The notes under the pieces are model-generated. The model had not been told where the DNA came from. It did not search any database and saw nothing but the letters and a program-made list of their open reading frames with translations. From ZC4RG30 sp049841155 (lineage in GTDB: Bacteria; Pseudomonadota; Gammaproteobacteria; Steroidobacterales; Steroidobacteraceae): 64,000 nucleotides of DNA. Positions within the stretch are counted from its first letter, which is position 1, and the number at the start of each line of letters is the position of its first letter. The stretch lies in assembly GCA_049841155.1 (NCBI GenBank), contig JASGHI010000003.1, positions 1,488,001-1,552,000 of the forward strand, written 5' to 3'. The position numbers and the translations under genes were made by a program. Positions 33,304-41,616 of the stretch are shown piece by piece.

Positions 33304-33828
33304 ATGCACCTGCCCACGCCTGTCCGATACACCCTGCTCGCCGGCGCCGTCATCGGCACTCCGGCCGGCGCCGCGGAGCTCAGGCTCGGCATCGAGATCC
33401 CGACGCTGACTGTGGCCGAATACCACCGCCCCTATGTCGCGATCTGGATCGAGTCGGCGGACCAGAAATTCGTCGACAACCTGGCCGTCTGGTACGACGT
33501 CAAGATGCGCAACCAGGAAGGCGAGAAATGGCTCAAGGACATGCGCCAGTGGTGGCGCAAGAGTGGCCGCGAACTCACCTTCCCCATCGACGGCGTCACC
33601 AGCGCCACGCGTGCACCCGGCCAGCAGCAGATCAGCTTCAGCAGCACGCAGGGTGCGCTGGCGAAGCTCGCCCCTGGCAGCTACGAGGTGGTCATCGAGG
33701 CCACCCGCGAGGTCGGCGGGCGCGAACTGCTGCGCATGCCCTTCTCGTGGCCGGCGGCGGCTGCGCAGTCCGCCACCACCCAGGGCGAACACGAACTCGG
33801 CAAAGTCACCCTCGCAGTCACTCCCTGA
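33304..33828 (+). CDS. DUF2271 periplasmic protein, predicted flavinylation target
   Basis: A 174-residue secreted protein with signal peptide (about 1-23, cleavage after AGAA-type residues) and a DUF2271 domain (ELRLGIEIPTLTVAEYHRPY, YVAIWIE). Residues 96-102 read DGVTSAT, close to the D-x-x-[ST]-G-A-[ST] motif at which ApbE attaches FMN to a Thr or Ser; Thr102 would be the acceptor. With an ApbE gene three ORFs down, covalent FMN loading is a reasoned prediction. It would pass electrons between the PepSY membrane protein and an extracytosolic acceptor such as ferric complexes. Confidence 0.85.
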   Translation: MHLPTPVRYTLLAGAVIGTPAGAAELRLGIEIPTLTVAEYHRPYVAIWIESADQKFVDNLAVWYDVKMRNQEGEKWLKDMRQWWRKSGRELTFPIDGVTSATRAPGQQQISFSSTQGALAKLAPGSYEVVIEATREVGGRELLRMPFSWPAAAAQSATTQGEHELGKVTLAVTP

Positions 33829-33854
33829 CACTCATTCATTACAACGGAGCAACC

Positions 33855-34706
33855 ATGATCACCCGGACCCCTCTGCGCATCGCCGCCATCGGCCTCGCCG
33901 CTCTTGCACCCTTCGCCGTGCAGGCCCACCGCGCCTGGATGATGCCTTCGGCCACCGTGGTCTCGGGCGACAACGCCTGGGTCACCGTGGATGCCGCGGT
34001 GTCGAACGACCTCTTCTACTTCGAACACCAGCCCCTGCGCCTGGACAACCTGAAAGTGTTCGCGCCGGATGGCACGCCGGTCGAAGCGCAGAACAAGTCC
34101 ACCGGACGCTATCGCAGCACCTTCGACGTCAAGCTCGACAAGCCGGGCACCTGGCGTATCTCCACGATCGGTGACGGCGCCTTCGCCAGCTTCAAGGTGA
34201 ACGGGGAGACCAAGCGCCTGCGCGGCACCATCGACAGCCTGCGCAAGGAAATTCCCGCGGGCGCCACGGATCTGTCGGTGACCCGCAACCAGACGCGCCT
34301 GGATGTGTTCGTCACTTCCGGCAAGCCCACGAACGCCGTGCTCAAGCCCACGGGCTCGGGCCTGGAGCTGGTCGCCTACACGCATCCCAACGACCTCGTC
34401 GCGGGCGATGAGGCCAGCTTCGGCCTCACCATCGACGGCAAGCCTGCAGCCGGCGTGCCGGTCACGCTGATCCCCGGCGGCATCCGCTACCGCAACCAGC
34501 TCGGCGAGATCCACCTGGTCACCGGCAGCGACGGCAAGTTCAAGGTGAACTGGCCGGAGCCCGGCATGTACTGGCTGAACGCCAACTACCCGGCGCGCGA
34601 TGGCGATGACGAAGGTCCGGCCCGCAACGCACCGCAGGGCGGAACCCTGGATGCGCCGGTGCTGCGCTCGTCCTACACCGCGACGCTCGAGGTGCTTGCG
34701 CCCTGA
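33855..34706 (+). CDS. DUF4198 secreted protein
   Basis: A 283-residue periplasmic protein with signal peptide (about 1-26, ending PFAVQA) followed by the family start HRAWMMPSATVVSGDNAWVT and two Ig-like beta domains, the second with LTIDGKPAAGVPVTLIPGG. DUF4198 proteins resemble NikM/CbiK-type periplasmic metal-uptake components and often sit beside TonB receptors or metal transporters; a role in binding a metal or in carrying the substrate of this Fur-linked operon is an inference. It lies between DUF2271 and apbE with short gaps. Confidence 0.85.
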   Translation: MITRTPLRIAAIGLAALAPFAVQAHRAWMMPSATVVSGDNAWVTVDAAVSNDLFYFEHQPLRLDNLKVFAPDGTPVEAQNKSTGRYRSTFDVKLDKPGTWRISTIGDGAFASFKVNGETKRLRGTIDSLRKEIPAGATDLSVTRNQTRLDVFVTSGKPTNAVLKPTGSGLELVAYTHPNDLVAGDEASFGLTIDGKPAAGVPVTLIPGGIRYRNQLGEIHLVTGSDGKFKVNWPEPGMYWLNANYPARDGDDEGPARNAPQGGTLDAPVLRSSYTATLEVLAP

Positions 34707-34710
34707 AGCC

Positions 34711-35718
34711 ATGCGGCAGGTGGTGATCCCCACGTCGCTGGCGCGCGCGCCGGCACTGCCTCCCGCGGGGGAGTGCCTGAGCCTCGCCGGCGAGAGCATG
34801 GGCACCACCTGGCAGGTGCAGGTGCATGCACCTGCCCTGGCGCTGGAGGATCTGCGCACGGCGATCGGCGAAACCCTCGCCCTCGTCGTGCAGCAGATGA
34901 GCCACTGGGAAAGCGGCTCCGATCTTTCACGCTTCAATGCCGCCGCCGCTGGCACCGACCTCGTGTTGCCCGATCCGCTCTTCGATCTGCTCACGCGCGC
35001 GCAGCGCATCTCCTTCGAAACCGGTGGCGCCTACGACGCCACGGCGGGCGAACTGGTGCAGCGCTGGGGCTTTGGTCCCGACCGCCGGCGGCTGGATCCC
35101 GGCTTCCGCATTCCCTCCGATGCCGAGCTGCAGGCCCTGCGCGGACGCAGCGGCTGGCAGCGGCTGTCGCTGGACCCGGCGTCGCACACCGCACGCCAGC
35201 CAGGTGGCCTCGCACTGGATCTCAGCGCCATAGGCAAGGGTTTTGCCGTGGATCTGGTCTCGCAGCGGCTGCTCGACGCCGGCTTCGTTTCACACCTGGT
35301 GGAGATCGGCGGCGAGCTGCGCGGCGCCGGGCTCAAGCCCGATGCCCAGCCCTGGTGGGTGGCGCTGGAGCCGCCGGCAGAAAACGCCGCGCTGGAACAG
35401 ACGCTGATCGCGCTGTGCGACCGCGCGGTGGCCACTTCCGGGGACTACCGGCGCTGCTTCGAGCAGGACGGCAGACGCTATTCGCACACCATCGATCCGC
35501 GCACCGGCGCTCCGGTGGACAACGATCTGGCCTCGGTCACCGTCATCAGCGAAGAGTGCTGGCATGCCGATGCCCTCTCCACCGCCCTGACCGTGATGGG
35601 CATGGAGCAGGGCCGCGCCTTCGCCGACCGTCACGACATCGCTGCGCGCTTCGTGCGCCGCACCCCCTCCGGGCTCAGCGAGCATCGCAGCCGCGCCTGG
35701 GGCGACATGCTGCTGTGA
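34711..35718 (+). CDS. apbE: FAD:protein FMN transferase
   Basis: ApbE transfers FMN from FAD to a Thr or Ser of target proteins. The protein is 335 residues and shows the family segments GESMGTTWQVQVH (about 29), MSHWESGSDLSRFN, GGAYDATAGELVQRWGFGP, LDLSAIGKGFAVDLVSQRL, and SHTIDPRTGAP near residue 260, with the Mg-binding region DALSTALTVMG. No clear signal peptide is visible, whereas many ApbE proteins are exported; an upstream start could add one but would overlap the preceding gene. The probable substrate is the DUF2271 protein of the same operon. Confidence 0.93.
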   Translation: MRQVVIPTSLARAPALPPAGECLSLAGESMGTTWQVQVHAPALALEDLRTAIGETLALVVQQMSHWESGSDLSRFNAAAAGTDLVLPDPLFDLLTRAQRISFETGGAYDATAGELVQRWGFGPDRRRLDPGFRIPSDAELQALRGRSGWQRLSLDPASHTARQPGGLALDLSAIGKGFAVDLVSQRLLDAGFVSHLVEIGGELRGAGLKPDAQPWWVALEPPAENAALEQTLIALCDRAVATSGDYRRCFEQDGRRYSHTIDPRTGAPVDNDLASVTVISEECWHADALSTALTVMGMEQGRAFADRHDIAARFVRRTPSGLSEHRSRAWGDMLL

Positions 35719-37115
35719 TCTGGCTTTCCGCGCTGGGTGCAGCGCGCATCACCACGGCCCTGCTGGCCATGTTGCTGTTCGCCGCGCTGTGCATCGCCAC
35801 AGTGCGGCGCGAACGCCGGCGGCAGCGCGCGGAACTCAAGCTCGCCGAATCGCTGCTGCCCGCGGGCGATGCAGCGGCGCCGCTGCTCGTGGCGCATGCC
35901 AGCCAGACCGGCACCGCCGAACAGCTGGCCTGGCAGACCGCGCGCGCACTGCAGCTGGCCGGTGTCGCCGCGCAGGTCTGTTCGCTGGCCGCAGTGACCC
36001 GCGAGCACCTGCAGCGCGCCGGACGCGCGCTGTTCATCGCCAGCACCTATGGCGAGGGCGACCCGCCCGATGCCGCCGCCCCCTTCGTGCGCGGCACCAT
36101 GCTGGCTGGCACGGGCGGCTCGCTCGCCGGCCTGCACTTCGGCGTGCTGGCGCTGGGCGACAGCAGCTACCAGCAATACTGCGGCTTCGGGCGCGCACTG
36201 GACCAGTGGCTGCGCGATGCCGGCGCCCGGCCACTGTTCGAACGCATCGAAGCCGACAAGGTCGCCGAAGCGGCCGTCGAGCAGTGGCGGCAGCAGCTGG
36301 CGCACATCGCCGGCACGCGTGATGCACCCGACTGGTCCGGACCGGAATTCGGGCGCTGGCAACTGCTGCGGCGCGAGCATCTGAACCCCGGCAGCCAGGG
36401 CGAGAAGGTCTGCCATCTGGAGCTGCGGCCCGCCACTGCTCCCCTGCCCGGCTGGGAAGCGGGCGACCTGCTGCAGATGCGCGTGCCCGGCGACGCGCAG
36501 CCGCGCGAATATTCCATCGCCTCCATTCCCGCCGACGGCAGCGTGCATCTGCTGGTGCGGCAGGCGCGCCGTGCCGACGGTTCGCCGGGCCATGCCTCGG
36601 GCTGGCTGCTGACGACCGCGGCGGTGGGTGATGAGTTCGACGCACGCATCCGCGAGCACCGCGGCTTCCGCCTCGCGGACAATGCGCAGCGCGCGCTCAT
36701 CCTCGTCGGCAACGGCACGGGCATGGCCGGCCTGCGCTCACTGCTCAAGGCACGCGCAACGCTGCCGCCCGCGTCCGGCGCCGACCCGCGCTGCTGGCTC
36801 ATCTTCGGCGAGCGCAGCGCGCGGCATGACGCCTTCTACACAACCGACATCGCGCACTGGCAGCAGGAGGGCCTGCTGACCCACTGCGATCTGGTCTATT
36901 CCCGCGACCAGCCGCAGCGGCGCTACGTGCAGCACTGCCTCGCCGAACGCGGTGACGACGTACGGTCGTGGATCGATGCCGGCGCGGCCCTCTATGTCTG
37001 CGGCAGCCTCAAGGGCATGGCCGCCGAAGTCGATGCCGTGCTCGAAGACATTCTCGGCCGCGCCCGCCTCGACGAGCTCACTGTGGCCGGAAGATACCGG
37101 CGCGACGTCTACTGA
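35715..37115 (+). CDS. Membrane-anchored NADPH flavodoxin-reductase (sulfite reductase flavoprotein-like)
   Basis: A 466-residue diflavin reductase. An N-terminal membrane helix (about residues 9-27) is followed by a flavodoxin domain with FMN loop ASQTGTAEQLAWQTA and YGEGDPPDAA, then a ferredoxin-NADP-reductase domain with the FAD motif REYSIASIP and NADPH motifs GNGTGMAGLRSLL and YVCGSLKGMAAEVDAVL. It resembles CysJ/P450-reductase modules tethered to the membrane. The GTG start overlaps the apbE stop (GTGA). It likely feeds electrons from cytoplasmic NADPH into the PepSY/DUF2271 chain. Confidence 0.9.
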   Translation: MIWLSALGAARITTALLAMLLFAALCIATVRRERRRQRAELKLAESLLPAGDAAAPLLVAHASQTGTAEQLAWQTARALQLAGVAAQVCSLAAVTREHLQRAGRALFIASTYGEGDPPDAAAPFVRGTMLAGTGGSLAGLHFGVLALGDSSYQQYCGFGRALDQWLRDAGARPLFERIEADKVAEAAVEQWRQQLAHIAGTRDAPDWSGPEFGRWQLLRREHLNPGSQGEKVCHLELRPATAPLPGWEAGDLLQMRVPGDAQPREYSIASIPADGSVHLLVRQARRADGSPGHASGWLLTTAAVGDEFDARIREHRGFRLADNAQRALILVGNGTGMAGLRSLLKARATLPPASGADPRCWLIFGERSARHDAFYTTDIAHWQQEGLLTHCDLVYSRDQPQRRYVQHCLAERGDDVRSWIDAGAALYVCGSLKGMAAEVDAVLEDILGRARLDELTVAGRYRRDVY

Positions 37116-37140
37116 CCATTTCAGGCCCGTTCATATTGAG

Positions 37141-37164
37141 GCACGCCATGCGCCGCAGGCGTGC
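37141..37164. repeat. Inverted repeat between convergent genes
   Basis: GCACGCC (37141-37147) and GGCGTGC (37158-37164) form a 7-bp inverted repeat in the gap between the flavoreductase and the convergent FMN reductase. It might be a weak bidirectional terminator, but there is no T-tract on either side. Confidence 0.35.
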
Positions 37165-37191
37165 ACAAAGACGGTGCCGCGCTTAATCGGC

Positions 37192-37809
37192 TCACGAAAC
37201 AACAGAAAGTGCCGCTTTGCAGTGACGGCGTATCTGCGAGAGGATGTTTTCGCGTCCGGCAAGTTGATCCGCCAGTTCGATGAAAGCCCTCTGCATTGCC
37301 GGCCTGGACGCGACGAAATCCCGGTCGGCGTCAAGTCTGGCTCCCTGTCGGATCACCGCATCCGGAAGCGTGAGGGCCGGAGTCGTTGTCACGACGCGCA
37401 TCTTGAGCGACGCCGCAACGCGCCGCAGTTGCCGGGCACAGCGGGTACCGCCATGACCGCCATAAGTCACGATCACGGCCGGCTTGTCCCGCCACTCGTA
37501 GTAGAGATGATCGATGGCATTCTTGAGGACCGCCGGGTAGCCCCAGTTGAACTGGGGTGTCACGAAGACGACGGCATCCGCGGTCTTGACCTTGTCGCTC
37601 CAGGCCCGCGTGTGCGCCTGTGCGTAGTGGCCCAAGGCCGGAATATCCGGCTCGTCGTCCATCGGCAGCGGCCAGCTTGCCAAATCGACGATCTCACACG
37701 CGAAGTCCGGACACACGTGGCCGATGGACTCGACCCATGCCGCAACTTGCGGACATTTCCTGCCTGCCCGCGTACTGCCCATGATGAGAAGTACCGTCTT
37801 GCGCTGCAT
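37192..37809 (-). CDS. NAD(P)H-dependent FMN reductase family protein
   Basis: A 205-residue flavodoxin-fold protein of the NADPH-dependent FMN reductase (SsuE/ChrR-like) family, reducing FMN, quinones or xenobiotics. The FMN-binding loop is GSTRAGRKCPQVAAW near the N-terminus, with VFVTPQFNWGYPAVLKNAID and TYGGHGGTRCARQLR completing the site. The start MQRKTVLLIMG is chosen from that fold. It is divergent from a MarR gene whose start is 64 bp away across a palindrome, suggesting repression of the reductase by that MarR. Confidence 0.9.
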   Translation of the reverse strand: MQRKTVLLIMGSTRAGRKCPQVAAWVESIGHVCPDFACEIVDLASWPLPMDDEPDIPALGHYAQAHTRAWSDKVKTADAVVFVTPQFNWGYPAVLKNAIDHLYYEWRDKPAVIVTYGGHGGTRCARQLRRVAASLKMRVVTTTPALTLPDAVIRQGARLDADRDFVASRPAMQRAFIELADQLAGRENILSQIRRHCKAALSVVS

Positions 37810-37834
37810 GGCGCCACCCGCTGATTCATGTACG

Positions 37835-37844
37835 ATACATGTAT
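37835..37844. promoter_or_regulatory. Candidate MarR operator
   Basis: The perfect 10-bp palindrome ATACATGTAT lies in the 64-bp gap between the divergent FMN reductase and marR genes. A related CATGTACG occurs on both sides of it. It is a plausible shared operator. Confidence 0.45.
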
Positions 37845-37873
37845 TATGAGCTGTGCAAGGATCAGCGTAAAGC

Positions 37874-38401
37874 ATGTACGCTACACGTAATTCAGATGCA
37901 ATCGCGTCCGCGCTCATCGAACTGACGGGGCTGCTGAACAGCCCGCGCCAGGATGAAGTCCTGTTGGGCGTAGCTGGCGTATCGCTGGATCGCGCGCTAT
38001 TTCCCTTGCTGGTACGGCTGAGCGCGACTCCCGCCATGAGTGTTGCTCAACTTGCTGAGCAGGCGGGCCGCGATCCCTCCACTGTCAGCCGCCAGATCGC
38101 CAAGCTGGAGCAGCTTGGCCTCGTCAGGCGCCCGTCCACGCGGCAGGATATGCGCGTGAGGGCAGCGGCCATCACCCGCTCCGGCGCCCGTGTGGTCGCG
38201 GCGATCACCGAAGCCCGGCGGAGGCTGCTGAGTGAATTGATGCAGGACTGGCCGGCGGCGGAGCAGCAGATATTCCCGCTGCTGCTGCAAAAGTTCGCCA
38301 ACGCAATGAAGAACAAGCAGAGCGGCGGCAGGCAAGACCGGATCTTTCTGCCTCGGACGCCCATCGACCGCATACCGCAACACCGAAAGATCGTGAAATA
38401 A
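37874..38401 (+). CDS. MarR-family regulator
   Basis: A 175-residue winged-helix protein. The HTH reads MSVAQLAEQAGRDPSTVSRQ and the wing RRPSTRQDMRVRAAAITRSG, both typical of MarR, with flanking dimerisation helices. It is divergent from the FMN reductase gene and probably regulates it and itself; the ligand is unknown but reductases of this kind are often induced by quinones or electrophiles. Its C-terminal 30 residues are basic and not conserved-looking. Its stop lies inside the terminator of the convergent receptor gene. Confidence 0.88.
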   Translation: MYATRNSDAIASALIELTGLLNSPRQDEVLLGVAGVSLDRALFPLLVRLSATPAMSVAQLAEQAGRDPSTVSRQIAKLEQLGLVRRPSTRQDMRVRAAAITRSGARVVAAITEARRRLLSELMQDWPAAEQQIFPLLLQKFANAMKNKQSGGRQDRIFLPRTPIDRIPQHRKIVK

Positions 38402-38432
38402 AAAAGGCCGGCACAAATGAATGTGCCGGCCT
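38400..38432 (-). terminator. Intrinsic terminator of the large TonB receptor gene
   Basis: AGGCCGGCAC (38405-38414) pairs perfectly with GTGCCGGCCT (38423-38432) around an 8-nt loop, and on the minus strand the stem runs into six T. It ends leftward transcription 45-78 bp after the receptor stop. Confidence 0.85.
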
Positions 38433-38440
38433 CGAAGCAA

Positions 38441-38466
38441 CCGGCCGGCCCTGGAAGGGGCCGGCC
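38441..38466. repeat. Second GC-rich hairpin after the TonB receptor
   Basis: GGCCGGCCC (38443-38451) and GGGCCGGCC (38458-38466) form a perfect 9-bp inverted repeat with a 6-nt loop, just before the main terminator. It shares the GGCCGGC core with that terminator and could stabilise the mRNA 3' end or be part of a tandem terminator. Confidence 0.5.
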
Positions 38467-38477
38467 GTGGACGGACA

Positions 38478-41381
38478 TCAGAAGTGGTAGCGCGCTCCCA
38501 GGGAGAAGTAGCGGCCGATCTTGTCGTAGTCGGGCGCCAACGCCGTCTGACCAGGTGCCGGGCTCGCGGACGGAACCAGCGGCGGCGCCTTGTCGAAGAT
38601 GTTGTTGACGTTGCCGAACAGCTGCAGCCGGCCGCGCGTCTCGCTGTTGAACAGCGTGTACTGCACCGACCCGTTCAGGTAGATGTACGAGGGCACGCGG
38701 TTGTTGTCGATGTCGTTGGGACCGTAGGTGACATCGATCTTCGCCGCATCCAGATAACGCGCCTGCAGGAAAAGATCCAGCGGACCGTTGTTGTAGGATG
38801 CGCTGCTGGCCATGCGCCAGCGCGAATTGCCGATCTGCCCGGCACGATCCACCGTCACGATGCCGTTGTTCTCGTTCGACACATCGGTGTAGGTGCCCAG
38901 CAGGCGCAGCGTCATCCTGCCCGAGGCGCTGGAGAACAGCTGATCCAGACCGAACGCATAGCTCAATTCCATGTCCACGCCGCGCGTATTGGCGAAGGCC
39001 AGGTTGAGGTTCTGGTTGGTGATGTTGCTGATCACGCCGCTGGAGTCGCGTGCGATGAGCGGGCACAGCTCCGGCCGTGCCTTGCCCGCGAACGCGCCGG
39101 CACCGTAGCAGGCATTGACGATGTTCTGTCCGCCCAGCGACCCGATGGCATCCTTCAGATCGATCTTGAAGTAGTCGATCGACGCCTGCAGGCCAGGCAC
39201 GAACGACGGCTGCCAGGTGAAGCCGATGGTGGTGGTGTCGGCAGTCTCCGGCTTGAGGTCCGGGTTGCCGATGGTGGTCGTCGGCACCGAGGGCGTCGGG
39301 TTGCCGGGCCGGCCGTAGTCGACCACGCCACCGACGATGGATACACCAACCGTGTACAGCTCGACCAGGTTGGCCGCACGGACGTCACGCGACTGCGTGG
39401 CACGCAGACGCAGTCCGCCGCCCGGACCCCAGGTCAGGCCCGCCTTCCACGACGTGACACTGCCGCTGGTGCTGTAGTCGGAAACACGCGCCGCCGCATT
39501 CAGGTTCAGCTCCTGCAGCATCGTGATGCCCTTGGCCAGAGGCACCAGGGTCTCGGCGAACAGTTCCTTCACGTTGTACGAGCCGTTGATCGGACGGCGG
39601 TTGGCGAACTGCCAGCTGCCGGTCTGGAAGGCCGGCGTCGTGGCCTGCGCAGTCGCATCGGCCGTCTGGTCCACGCTGTCGCGGCGATAGTCGAGGCCGC
39701 CCGCGATGGACACGGCACCGGCCCAGGTCGAGAACGGCTCGCCCTGCAGGCTCGCGCCCGCCGACTGCTGCTTGATGGTGGCCGTGGCAGCGCTGGTGCC
39801 CACCACATAATTGACCACGGCAGGCGTGAAGGAACCGGCGCCGAAGGGATTGGCGGCAACGCAACCCGCAGCCGCACCGCGCCCCTGGTAGTTGGCAGCC
39901 GAGGTAATGGCGATGTCGCTGGCCACCTGGGAGTTGATGCGGCAGATGGGCGTGCCATCCGGGCCGATCACGCTGTCGACGGCCGCACGCAGGTTCGGCT
40001 CGTTGATGTTGTTCAGCGCCTTGTCGTAGTAGTCGGTGCTGCCCGCGCCGACGTAGGCATCCCACTTCCAGCCGTCACCGAACTTGCCGTCGAGGCCGGC
40101 GGCGGCGCGCGTCACGGCGGTGCGCGATGCACCCAGCGAGTACTCACCGAACTCAGGTATGAAGCGGCCCAGACCGAAGGTCGTGCCGACAGGCATGAGG
40201 TTGCGGACCGACGTGGGCAGGAAGGCGTTGTCGCGCTGGATGGTGAGGATGGGATCGCCGTTGGGCAGATAAGTCGGCTGCGTCTGCACGATCGACTTGG
40301 ATTCCGCGTAGGCCAGCTCGGCAAAGCCGTTCAGGGTATCCGTGAAGGCAAAAGTGGTGCGCCCCAGGGCATTCATGCGGGTAACCGGCGCGCCCAGCTT
40401 GCCCATCAGCGACAGGGCCGGGCCGCTGCCACCGACCATCTGGTTGTTGCCCAGGTAGGTGCCGTACTGGAACGGCTGCGCCTGACCACCCGGACCGAAC
40501 TGGATGCCGCGCAGCGGGCTGGAGGCCGCCACGGGACCGCCGTTGGCCGCCACGATCACGCCACCGGCGGTAACGCCGGAAGACACCACACCGGGCATGG
40601 TGATGCGGGTGACATTGCGGCCGTCGATGGTGCCGCTCACCCAGCCATACTGGTGACGTCCCCACGAACGGTCGGCGTAGCTGGCGATGTCATCGAGATC
40701 GCTGTACTCGCCGGCCACCATTACTTCGCCGCGCCCTTCGGAGTAGCTCGTGCCCCAGGCCAGGGAAAGATTCTTTTCCTGGAAATCGCCGTGGCCGGAC
40801 TGGCCGTACTGCACGCTGGTATCGAACCCGTCGACCTTCTTCTTCAGGATGAAGTTGGTGACACCGGCGACGGCGTCCGAGCCCCAGGCCGCGGACGCGC
40901 CGCCAGTCACCACCTCGACGCGCTCGATGAGGCTGGTGGGAATGGAGTTCAGGTCCACCAGGCCCGTGGCCGTGTTCGGGACAACGCGGTGCCCGTCGAC
41001 CAGCACCAGCGTGCGGGTGGCGGTCTGCGTGGGCGCACCGGGGTTGAGGTTGCGCAGGTTCGCGTAGCTGCCGCCGGCCGAAGCCGAGAACGGCACGGCC
41101 GTGGCCGTGGGACGCAGCGCAGGAATCTCGAACAGCACCTGGCTGACGCGCACGGCAGCGCGCGCCTCGATCTGGTCGGCACCCACCATGGTGGTGGGCG
41201 TCGGCGCCTCGAAGCCCGTGCGCTGGATGCGGGATGCGGTGACCTGCACTTCGGCGAGGGTGGCCACATCGGAATCCGCGGCCTGACCGTAGGCCGCGCC
41301 GCTGGTCATCAGCGCAAGCAGCACGGCCGATGCGACCGTGCTGCGGCCCCCGAGGAGCCTCGATTCATGCATGTTGTTCAT
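38478..41381 (-). CDS. Large TonB-dependent receptor (Xanthomonad/Sphingomonad type)
   Basis: A 967-residue outer-membrane receptor: signal peptide (about 1-34, ending AYGQA), Ton box LAEVQVTASRIQRTG, plug with RTLVLVDGHRVVPNTATGLV and RVEVVTGGASAAWGSDAVAG, then a long barrel ending in YFSLGARYHF. This expanded class is common in Xanthomonads and Sphingomonads and takes up oligosaccharides, peptides or aromatic compounds. The substrate is not readable. It is divergent from a secreted M20 amidohydrolase, so an amide- or peptide-type substrate is possible. Start at 41381 with GAGGAA upstream. Confidence 0.92.
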   Translation of the reverse strand: MNNMHESRLLGGRSTVASAVLLALMTSGAAYGQAADSDVATLAEVQVTASRIQRTGFEAPTPTTMVGADQIEARAAVRVSQVLFEIPALRPTATAVPFSASAGGSYANLRNLNPGAPTQTATRTLVLVDGHRVVPNTATGLVDLNSIPTSLIERVEVVTGGASAAWGSDAVAGVTNFILKKKVDGFDTSVQYGQSGHGDFQEKNLSLAWGTSYSEGRGEVMVAGEYSDLDDIASYADRSWGRHQYGWVSGTIDGRNVTRITMPGVVSSGVTAGGVIVAANGGPVAASSPLRGIQFGPGGQAQPFQYGTYLGNNQMVGGSGPALSLMGKLGAPVTRMNALGRTTFAFTDTLNGFAELAYAESKSIVQTQPTYLPNGDPILTIQRDNAFLPTSVRNLMPVGTTFGLGRFIPEFGEYSLGASRTAVTRAAAGLDGKFGDGWKWDAYVGAGSTDYYDKALNNINEPNLRAAVDSVIGPDGTPICRINSQVASDIAITSAANYQGRGAAAGCVAANPFGAGSFTPAVVNYVVGTSAATATIKQQSAGASLQGEPFSTWAGAVSIAGGLDYRRDSVDQTADATAQATTPAFQTGSWQFANRRPINGSYNVKELFAETLVPLAKGITMLQELNLNAAARVSDYSTSGSVTSWKAGLTWGPGGGLRLRATQSRDVRAANLVELYTVGVSIVGGVVDYGRPGNPTPSVPTTTIGNPDLKPETADTTTIGFTWQPSFVPGLQASIDYFKIDLKDAIGSLGGQNIVNACYGAGAFAGKARPELCPLIARDSSGVISNITNQNLNLAFANTRGVDMELSYAFGLDQLFSSASGRMTLRLLGTYTDVSNENNGIVTVDRAGQIGNSRWRMASSASYNNGPLDLFLQARYLDAAKIDVTYGPNDIDNNRVPSYIYLNGSVQYTLFNSETRGRLQLFGNVNNIFDKAPPLVPSASPAPGQTALAPDYDKIGRYFSLGARYHF

Positions 41382-41616
41382 GGATTCCTCAATACTTTTG
41401 AGTTGAAATCTGTTGGTGCGACGACGCAATACGTGCTGCATGACGCAGCCACCCCCCTCGCATGGGTGCTCCCCATCGAGAATTCTTAATAGGATAATGA
41501 TCTAAAAGGTTAATACTACAATGGCGCGTTTCGCTGTACGAAATCGCGACAATCTGGTTCTGGCCTGCCGGCGATAAGTCCGCTTTAATGTTGCAAATAA
41601 ACAACAGAGAGCTGCC

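Noticed and set aside
38440..38466. GGCCGGCC repeats as a REP/mobile element.
   Set aside because: It occurs once in the window, next to a terminator with which it shares a GC core; there are no further copies or element ends.
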